In this document: positions 5,791 to 10,841 of the stretch, in pieces
How positions within the stretch are numbered: the first letter of the stretch is position 1
How the letters are laid out: the number at the start of each line of letters is the position of its first letter
DNA from: an uncultured Oscillospiraceae bacterium
GTDB lineage: Bacteria; Bacillota; Clostridia; Oscillospirales; Oscillospiraceae
Direction: 5' to 3'
Length of the DNA stretch: 10,841 nt
Assembly: GCA_934668285.1 (NCBI GenBank)
Contig: CAKUNB010000048.1
Span: 1 to 10,841 of the forward strand
Notes under the pieces: generated by a model
The model's database searches: none
What the model was told of the DNA's origin: nothing
What the model saw: the letters and a program-made list of their open reading frames with translations, nothing else
Position numbers and translations under genes: made by a program

Positions 5791-6045
5791 ACTTGCAGGG
5801 AAACTTTCAGCTTTGATTCGAGCGAAAGGTTTACAATAAATTTAATTTCTGCACATTTGGTCAAAGGTTATAAACAGCTTGCACAGGTTTTTGCACAGGC
5901 GAAATGACCTGTATTTCCAAAGCTTTCGCTTTTTCGACAGCGTTTGACAGCCTGCGACAAATGAAGTTCTTTCGCAGACGAAAGCAGCGAAATGGTTGAC
6001 ATAATACAAAAACCGTGGCATTTTTGACATTATATAATGCGACAT
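5791..6045. other. AT-rich intergenic stretch with short repeats, no gene recognised
   Basis: About 255 bases between two terminators. No convincing coding frame, tRNA or known RNA is seen. It is markedly more AT-rich than its surroundings and holds a 12-base-period direct repeat (5879-5899), three GACA boxes 10 bases apart (5936, 5946, 5956), a CTTTCG-CAGA-CGAAAG hairpin (about 5969-5984), two TTGACAT-A/T-AT copies (5996 and 6024), and a perfect 12-base palindrome CATTATATAATG (6028-6039). No -35/-10 pair with normal spacing was found. Confidence 0.5.
5879..5899 (+). repeat. Tandem direct repeat TTGCACAGG (two copies)
   Basis: TTGCACAGG at 5879-5887 and again at 5891-5899, separated by three T residues. 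Purpose unknown. Confidence 0.6.
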
Positions 6046-6078
6046 AAAAATGCAGGGCGCCCAGCGGCGTCCTGCATT
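6045..6078 (-). terminator. Intrinsic terminator at the end of the cysS-polA-rimI-tsaD operon
   Basis: On the reverse strand the stem pairs 6071-6078 with 6049-6056 and 6066-6069 with 6058-6061, with one mismatch (6057/6070) and a 4-base loop, then a U run (6046-6050). It begins 10 bases after the tsaD stop. Confidence 0.88.
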
Positions 6079-6088
6079 CTGTTTTGTG

Positions 6089-7105
6089 CTACAGCGTTTC
6101 GCCCTCCATCGACTTTGTGGCGTAGGCGTTGAGCGTCTGGTCGGCAATGTTACCGGATCGATATTCATAATAGCCCTGTGCGCCGATCATGGCGCCGTTG
6201 TCGCCGCAGAGGCTCAGCGGCGGCAGGCACAGGCGGACGCCCCGCCGCTCGCATTCACGCGCCAGATCGCCTCGAATCCGGCTGTTGGCGGCCACGCCTC
6301 CGGCCACGGCGAGCGTCTTGTAGCCGGTCTGGTCGAGCGCCAGCATCGTGCGCGGAACGAGCATGTCACTGACTGCGCGGGAAAAGCTTGCACACAGGTC
6401 GGGCACGCAAATCTCCTCGCCCTTTTGCCGCGTGTTGTGGATGAGATTCACGGCGGCGGTCTTCAGACCGGAAAAGGACATGTCCAGCGGGTTGCCGCTC
6501 AGCTTCGGGTGCGGCAGGGGATAGCGCGTTTCGTCGCCGCCGTGGGCCGCCTTGTCGAGTGCTGCGCCGCCGGGATAGGGCATATCCAGCAGCCGCGCGA
6601 CCTTGTCGAAGCTCTCGCCCGCCGCGTCGTCGCGCGTCGAGCCGAGAATTTCCATTTTTGTGTAGTCCTGCACATCGACGAGCATCGTGTGGCCGCCGGA
6701 AACGACAAGGCAGAGAAACGGCGGCTTCAGGTCGGGGTAGGCGATGTAGTTCGCGGCGATGTGGCCGCGAATATGATGCACGGGAATGAGCGGTAGGCCC
6801 AGCGCGAGCGCCGCCGCCTTGGCGAAGTTCACGCCGACGAGCAGCGCGCCAATCAGGCCCGGCGCATAGGTCACTGCAATCGCGTCAATGTCGCTGCGCG
6901 TGACACCGGCATCGGCCAGGGCCTCGTCGGCCAGCGCATAAATCGCCTCGATGTGCTTGCGCGAGGCGATCTCCGGCACGACGCCGCCGTAAAGCCGGTG
7001 CAGCGCGACCTGTGACGCGATTCGATCCGTGAGCACCTCCCGCCCGTCGCGCACCAGCGCGACAGCGGTTTCATCGCATGAGGATTCAACCGATAGGATC
7101 AGCAT
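6089..7105 (-). CDS. tsaD: tRNA threonylcarbamoyladenosine transferase TsaD
   Basis: Transfers the threonylcarbamoyl group from threonylcarbamoyl-AMP to A37 of ANN-decoding tRNAs (t6A), in a complex with TsaB and TsaE, which are not in this window. It has 338 residues, normal for the family. Seen: the ASKHA start LSVESSCDETAVAL (4-17), the metal-binding HHIRGH with His111 and His115, VSGGHT (135-140), GESFDKVARLLDMPYPGG in the middle, and near the end GGVAANSRIR and CGDNGAMI with the conserved Asp. The ATG at 7103-7105 was chosen because AAAGGAG is about 10 bases upstream and similarity begins at LILSVESS. Its start lies 20 bases inside the end of rimI, so translation is likely coupled. It is the last gene of the leftward operon. 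Confidence 0.96.
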   Translation of the reverse strand: MLILSVESSCDETAVALVRDGREVLTDRIASQVALHRLYGGVVPEIASRKHIEAIYALADEALADAGVTRSDIDAIAVTYAPGLIGALLVGVNFAKAAALALGLPLIPVHHIRGHIAANYIAYPDLKPPFLCLVVSGGHTMLVDVQDYTKMEILGSTRDDAAGESFDKVARLLDMPYPGGAALDKAAHGGDETRYPLPHPKLSGNPLDMSFSGLKTAAVNLIHNTRQKGEEICVPDLCASFSRAVSDMLVPRTMLALDQTGYKTLAVAGGVAANSRIRGDLARECERRGVRLCLPPLSLCGDNGAMIGAQGYYEYRSGNIADQTLNAYATKSMEGETL

Positions 7106-7541
7106 AACAGGGCAGCTCCTTTCTGAGGATAAGGGCATCCTCTGCTGGGTTTACATAATATCCTTTGCGCAGCCCGACCTGTTCAAAGCCGAACGTGTCA
7201 TATAAGGCCCGCGCGGAAGTGTTCGAGGGGCGAACCTCCAGAAACACCCGCGCAATGCTGCCCTTGTGCAAAGCGTCGAGAAGCGATTGCAGCAGCCGCT
7301 GGCCGAGGCCCTGCCGCCGCGCGTCGGGGGCGACGGCCAGATTCATGATATCGCAGTCCGGCGGGACGGCTTGCGAACCGATATAGCCCTGAATCCTGCC
7401 GTCTGCTTCGGCGACCAGCCAGAGGCTCAGCTCGTTTTCCAGCTCCGAGGCGATCGAGGCCTCGCTCCACGGGTCGGAGAAGCATAGACGCTCCAGCGCG
7501 GCGATCTGCGGGATGTCCTCCCGCTGCATGGTTCGTATCAT
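7086..7541 (-). CDS. rimI: GNAT N-acetyltransferase RimI (ribosomal protein S18 alanine acetyltransferase type)
   Basis: A 151-residue GNAT acetyltransferase of the RimI family, which in E. coli acetylates the N-terminal alanine of ribosomal protein S18; the substrate in this organism is unproven. The acetyl-CoA pyrophosphate loop is RRQGLG (75-80) after the NLAVAP strand. FLEVRPSNTSARALYDTFGF (100-119) carries the RimI-type Glu102 and Tyr114, followed by GLRKGYY. The ATG at 7539-7541 overlaps the TGA of polA (ATGA), and no clear ribosome site is seen in the polA tail, so it probably relies on ribosomes finishing polA. Its 3' end overlaps tsaD by 20 bases. Pairing with tsaD is common in Bacillota. 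Confidence 0.93.
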   Translation of the reverse strand: MIRTMQREDIPQIAALERLCFSDPWSEASIASELENELSLWLVAEADGRIQGYIGSQAVPPDCDIMNLAVAPDARRQGLGQRLLQSLLDALHKGSIARVFLEVRPSNTSARALYDTFGFEQVGLRKGYYVNPAEDALILRKELPCYADPIG

Positions 7542-10165
7542 TTCGCCGCGTACCAGCTTTCTCCCATTTTTGCCTCCGCGATGAGCGGTACGTCGAGCCG
7601 GACGGCCTGCTCCATCTCGCGCGTGACCAGCTCCATGACGCGCGGCGCTTCAAAGGCGGGGCACTCGACGATCAGCTCGTCGTGCACCTGCAAAACGAGC
7701 CGCGCCTGCAGCCCCTCGGCCTCCAGCGCCCGGAACACGCGCACCATGGCCAGCTTGATGATGTCCGCCGCCGTGCCCTGAATGGGCGTGTTGAGCGCGA
7801 TGCGCTCCGCGCCGGAGCGGATGTTGAAATTCGTGCTCTTGATCTCCGGAATATACCGGCGGCGGCGGAACAGCGTTTCCACATAGCCCTGCGTCCGGGC
7901 GGTTTCCACGATGTCGTGCATATAATTGCGCACGCCGGGGTATTTGCGCAGATAGCTTTCGATATAATTCTTTGCCTCGTAGCGCGACACACCGATGTCC
8001 TGCGCCAGCGAGAATTCGGAGATGCCGTAGACGATGCCGAAATTGACGGCCTTGGCGTTGCGGCGCATGAGCGGTGTGACCTCCGGCAGCGGAACATTGA
8101 AGACCTGCGAGGCGGTGACGGCGTGGAAGTCCTCGCCGGAGCGGAACGCCTCCTGCATCACCGTGTCTCCGGCGATGTGCGCCAGCACGCGCAGCTCGAT
8201 CTGGCTGTAGTCCGCGTCGACCAGCACAAAGCCATCGCGCGGGACGAACATTTTGCGGATCTCGCTGCCCAGCTCCGTGCGGACGGGGATGTTTTGCAGA
8301 TTCGGCTCCGTGGAGGACAGGCGGCCCGTCGCGGTGACGGTGTTCTGGAACGTCGTGTGGATGCGGCCGTCGTCCGCGATGACCTTTTGCAGGCCCTCGG
8401 CATAGGTCGAGTTGAGCTTCGTCAGCATCCGGTAGTCCATGATGGCCGGAACGATCGGGTGCTTGTCGCGCAGCTGCGCCAGCACGTCAGCGTTTGTGGA
8501 GTAGCCGCTTTTTGTTTTCTTGACCGGTGGCAGCTCCAGCTTTTCAAACAGCACCGTGCCGAGCTGCTTGGTCGAATTGATGTTAAATTCGCCGCCCGCC
8601 GCGTCGTAGATGATGCGCTCGCAGTCGGCGATCCGCGCCGAGAGCATCTGTCCGAAGTCGTGCAGCGCCGCGCGGTCGACGAGGATGCCGTCATGCTCCA
8701 TCTGCGCCAGCACGCGGCAGAGCGGCAGATCGATTTCCTCCAAAAGCTCCGTCATGCCCTGCTCCCGCAGCTTCTCCGACAGCACGCTGTACAGCCCCTC
8801 GACGCATGCAGCCTCGATGGCCAGCGTGGTTTCTGCGGGATATTCCGCCTGCGTGGCGGGGGAGAAGTGCAGATAGTCCTGCGTAAGCTGCGCAAGTTCA
8901 TACTTTCCGCGCGTCGCGTCGAGCAGATATGCCGCAACCGCCGTGTCAAATACGAAGCCGTCCGCGTCGATGCCCACGGCCAGCAGGCGGCGCAGCAACG
9001 GCTTGACGTCGTGCGCGGCCTTCGGATATTCGGCGGAAAACAGTTTTTTTAGCAGAGGAAGATACGCCTCGCCCAGCTTGTCCTGCCGCAGGAGATAGCC
9101 CTGCGTGTCCGCCTCCTTCGACTGCGGCGCGGCAAAAACATGCGCAACCGCCGCGTCGGCGGCGAGGAACAGCAGCGCACCGGAAAACAGCGGTTCAGCC
9201 TGCACTGCGTCCGTGACCTCAATCACGGAGCAGGTGCCGGTGAAGCAGTCGTCCTTTTTAACCGCGTCTTCCTCAGCCGGTTCGAGCGCCGCGCCGCGCA
9301 GACCGTATTTATCGATCAGCTTCTGGAATTCCAGCCGGACAAATAAATCGTGCAGCTCGCGCCGCTTCGGCGGGCGCACGAGATTCGCCTCCGGCGAGAA
9401 GTTTTCAATGGGCGCGTTCGTGCGGATGGTGGCGAGGTCATAGGAAAGGTAGGCGGCCTCGCGGCCGTTTTGCAGCTTTTCAAAGAGCTTGCCCTTCATA
9501 TTCTGCGGCGAGAGGTTTTCATACACGCCGTCGAGCGTGCCGAAGCGCTGCAACAGGCCGGACGCGGTTTTCGGCCCCACGCCAGCGACGCCGGGAATGT
9601 TGTCCGAGCTGTCGCCCATGAGGGCCTTGAGATCGATCAGCCGCAGCGGCTCCAAGCCGTATTCCAGCCGGAAGACCTCCGGCGTGTAGTTTACCGCGAA
9701 CGTCTGCCCGCCCTGCGTTCGGACGAGCTTGACGGTAACATGATCGTTCACGAGCTGTAAGCTGTCGCGGTCGCCGGTCAGAATCACGCAGTCCCAATCG
9801 GCCTCGGTGCAGTACCGCGCGACCGTGCCGATCACGTCGTCGGCCTCCCAGCCCTGACATTCGTAGATGGGGATATTCATTGCCCGCAGCACGTCCTTCA
9901 TGACCGGCATCTGCATGGCAAGCTCGTCGGGCATACCGTGACGCGTGGCCTTGTAGCCGTCGTATTTCAGATGGCGGAAGGTCGGCCCGTGCAGGTCGAA
10001 GGCGACGCACAGCGAGTCCGGCGCTTCCTCGCGCCGCACTCGCTCTAAAATATTGAGAAAGCCGAAGATGGCGTTTGTAAACAGGCCGTCGCGCGTCGTC
10101 AGCGGGTGAACGCCGTAAAACGCGCGGTTAATGACGCTGTTGCCATCCAAAATCATCAGCTTCAT
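7538..10165 (-). CDS. polA: DNA polymerase I, with degenerate 3'-5' exonuclease domain
   Basis: Fills gaps and removes RNA primers during replication and repair. It has 875 residues from the ATG at 10163-10165, which has GGAGG 7 bases upstream. Domains: a 5' nuclease (about 1-290; LILDGNSVINRAF, EADD near 107-110, LTGDRDSLQL, GDSSDNIPGVAGVGPKTA), an exonuclease-like domain (about 310-440) and the polymerase (about 470-875). Polymerase motif A is DYSQIELR with Asp652; the O-helix has Arg702, Lys705, Phe709 and Tyr713; motif C is HDE 828-830. In the exonuclease-like domain the first motif (DxE in E. coli) reads LLFLAAD, without the DxE pair, so proofreading is probably lost, as in Bacillus PolA. 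It starts 19 bases after cysS and overlaps rimI by 4 bases. Confidence 0.97.
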   Translation of the reverse strand: MKLMILDGNSVINRAFYGVHPLTTRDGLFTNAIFGFLNILERVRREEAPDSLCVAFDLHGPTFRHLKYDGYKATRHGMPDELAMQMPVMKDVLRAMNIPIYECQGWEADDVIGTVARYCTEADWDCVILTGDRDSLQLVNDHVTVKLVRTQGGQTFAVNYTPEVFRLEYGLEPLRLIDLKALMGDSSDNIPGVAGVGPKTASGLLQRFGTLDGVYENLSPQNMKGKLFEKLQNGREAAYLSYDLATIRTNAPIENFSPEANLVRPPKRRELHDLFVRLEFQKLIDKYGLRGAALEPAEEDAVKKDDCFTGTCSVIEVTDAVQAEPLFSGALLFLAADAAVAHVFAAPQSKEADTQGYLLRQDKLGEAYLPLLKKLFSAEYPKAAHDVKPLLRRLLAVGIDADGFVFDTAVAAYLLDATRGKYELAQLTQDYLHFSPATQAEYPAETTLAIEAACVEGLYSVLSEKLREQGMTELLEEIDLPLCRVLAQMEHDGILVDRAALHDFGQMLSARIADCERIIYDAAGGEFNINSTKQLGTVLFEKLELPPVKKTKSGYSTNADVLAQLRDKHPIVPAIMDYRMLTKLNSTYAEGLQKVIADDGRIHTTFQNTVTATGRLSSTEPNLQNIPVRTELGSEIRKMFVPRDGFVLVDADYSQIELRVLAHIAGDTVMQEAFRSGEDFHAVTASQVFNVPLPEVTPLMRRNAKAVNFGIVYGISEFSLAQDIGVSRYEAKNYIESYLRKYPGVRNYMHDIVETARTQGYVETLFRRRRYIPEIKSTNFNIRSGAERIALNTPIQGTAADIIKLAMVRVFRALEAEGLQARLVLQVHDELIVECPAFEAPRVMELVTREMEQAVRLDVPLIAEAKMGESWYAAK

Positions 10166-10184
10166 GCGGTTTCCTCCGTAAAAA

Positions 10185-10841
10185 TCAAATGCGCTTCCAG
10201 CTCGTGCCCTGCGGGGTGTCGATGATCTCAATGCCGCGCGCCTTCAGCTCGTCGCGGATGCGGTCGGCCTCGGCCCAGTTCTTTTCCTTCTTCGCGGCGG
10301 TGCGGGCGGCGACGAGCGCGTCAATTTCGGGGTCATGCTCCGGTTTGGGCTGCGCGTCGCGGACGCACTGCGCCGCTTGCAGCAGATTCAGCCCCAGCAC
10401 CTTGTCAAAATCCGCCAGCGCGGCCAGCTTCGTCGCGTCGTTCGTCTTGGCCTTCAGGACATCGTAGACGGCGGTGACGGCCAGCGAGGTGTTGAGGTCG
10501 CCGTTGAGCGCGGAAACGAAGCGCTCCTTCAGCGCGGCGAATGCGGCCTCGTCCACGGGTGAAGCGTCGTTCGGGTCCAACGCAGCGATTTTTGCGATCA
10601 GCTTTTCGTACGTCACGGCGGCGTTGTCGAGGTTTTCCCAAGAGAACACCAGATTACGGCGGTAGTGGCTCTGCAGGCAGAACAGGCGGTAGACCAGCGG
10701 ATCGTAGCCCTTCTCCTCCAGCAGCGAAACGGTCAGAAATTCTCCCTTGGATTTGGACATTTTGCCGCTTTCGGTGTTGAGATGGTGAACGTGGAACCAG
10801 TAGTTGCACCATTTGTGGCCGAGGTAGGACTCGGATTGGGC
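10185..10841 (-). CDS. cysS: Cysteine--tRNA ligase CysS (partial, N-terminus outside window)
   Basis: Charges tRNA-Cys with cysteine. Only the C-terminal 218 residues are present; the frame is open through base 10841. Seen: the end of the catalytic domain (AQSESYLGHKWCNYWFHVHH), the ATP-binding KMSKS loop (GKMSKSKGEF, bases about 10736-10763), the YRLFCLQSHYRR segment and the WENLDNA helix of the anticodon-stem-binding bundle, then the C-terminal ADRIRDELKARGIEIIDTPQGTSWKR signature typical of CysRS. An internal ATG at 10758-10760 is the Met of KMSKS, not a start. The zinc ligands and HIGH motif are outside the window. It is the first visible gene of the leftward operon and ends 19 bases before polA, whose ribosome site lies in that gap. 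Confidence 0.96.
   Translation of the reverse strand, partial: AQSESYLGHKWCNYWFHVHHLNTESGKMSKSKGEFLTVSLLEEKGYDPLVYRLFCLQSHYRRNLVFSWENLDNAAVTYEKLIAKIAALDPNDASPVDEAAFAALKERFVSALNGDLNTSLAVTAVYDVLKAKTNDATKLAALADFDKVLGLNLLQAAQCVRDAQPKPEHDPEIDALVAARTAAKKEKNWAEADRIRDELKARGIEIIDTPQGTSWKRI

Noticed and set aside
5996..6038. A rightward promoter from TTGACA (5996) and TATAAT (6033)
   Set aside because: The spacing is 31 bases and the nearer TTGACA (6024) leaves only 3, so neither pair can work.
5842..6168. Minus-strand frame of 108 codons in the AT-rich gap
   Set aside because: It runs through the tsaD terminator and into tsaD in another frame, with no ribosome site or similarity.
7682..9052. Long plus-strand open frame (456 codons) antisense to polA
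   Set aside because: Frame shadow of a GC-rich gene; polA on the other strand has all family motifs, and the shadow has no recognisable domain.
10758..10760. ATG as start of a separate short protein
   Set aside because: The frame continues upstream to the window edge through the CysRS catalytic domain; this ATG is the Met of KMSKS.

Overview
The window looks like chromosomal DNA of a GC-rich, gut-type Clostridium relative (Bacillota, probably Oscillospiraceae). The reasons are strong AGGAGG-type ribosome binding sites, a T-box riboswitch, U-tailed intrinsic terminators, a PolA with a degenerate proofreading domain, and a MsmK/UgpC-type ATPase with a lysine-rich insert of a kind I recall from Clostridia. 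The taxonomic call is inference. I see no insertion sequence, CRISPR array, tRNA or rRNA.

Left block (1-2633). A leftward, overlapping operon yqeC-yqeB-selD (selD cut by the window edge) encodes the set linked to the labile selenium cofactor of selenium-dependent molybdenum hydroxylases. SelD makes selenophosphate; YqeB and YqeC are accessory proteins of that trait. A short single-domain ModE-like regulator, with no molybdate-binding domain, is divergently transcribed. Its promoter places the start of transcription on the A of its ATG, so its mRNA is probably leaderless. The yqeC promoter carries two perfect palindromes, one over the -10/+1 and one in the -35/-10 spacer. This is the most system-like part of the window: a candidate molybdenum/selenium regulatory module.

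Middle block (2634-6045). A stand-alone TrpB2 (tryptophan synthase beta-like) gene reads leftward behind a T-box leader whose specifier is UGG (Trp) and whose UGGC bulge fits a G discriminator base, so it should be induced by uncharged tRNA-Trp. It converges on the regulator gene at a shared bidirectional terminator. Back to back with it, a rightward sugar-ABC ATPase gene has a roughly 160-base structured leader in which two hairpin loops are complementary over 7 bases, a possible kissing-loop RNA. An AT-rich, gene-free stretch with short repeats follows (about 5790-6045).

Right block (6046-10841). A leftward housekeeping operon cysS (partial)-polA-rimI-tsaD has short gaps or overlaps and ends in an intrinsic terminator. 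It supplies cysteinyl-tRNA, DNA polymerase I, a GNAT acetyltransferase and the t6A tRNA-modification enzyme.
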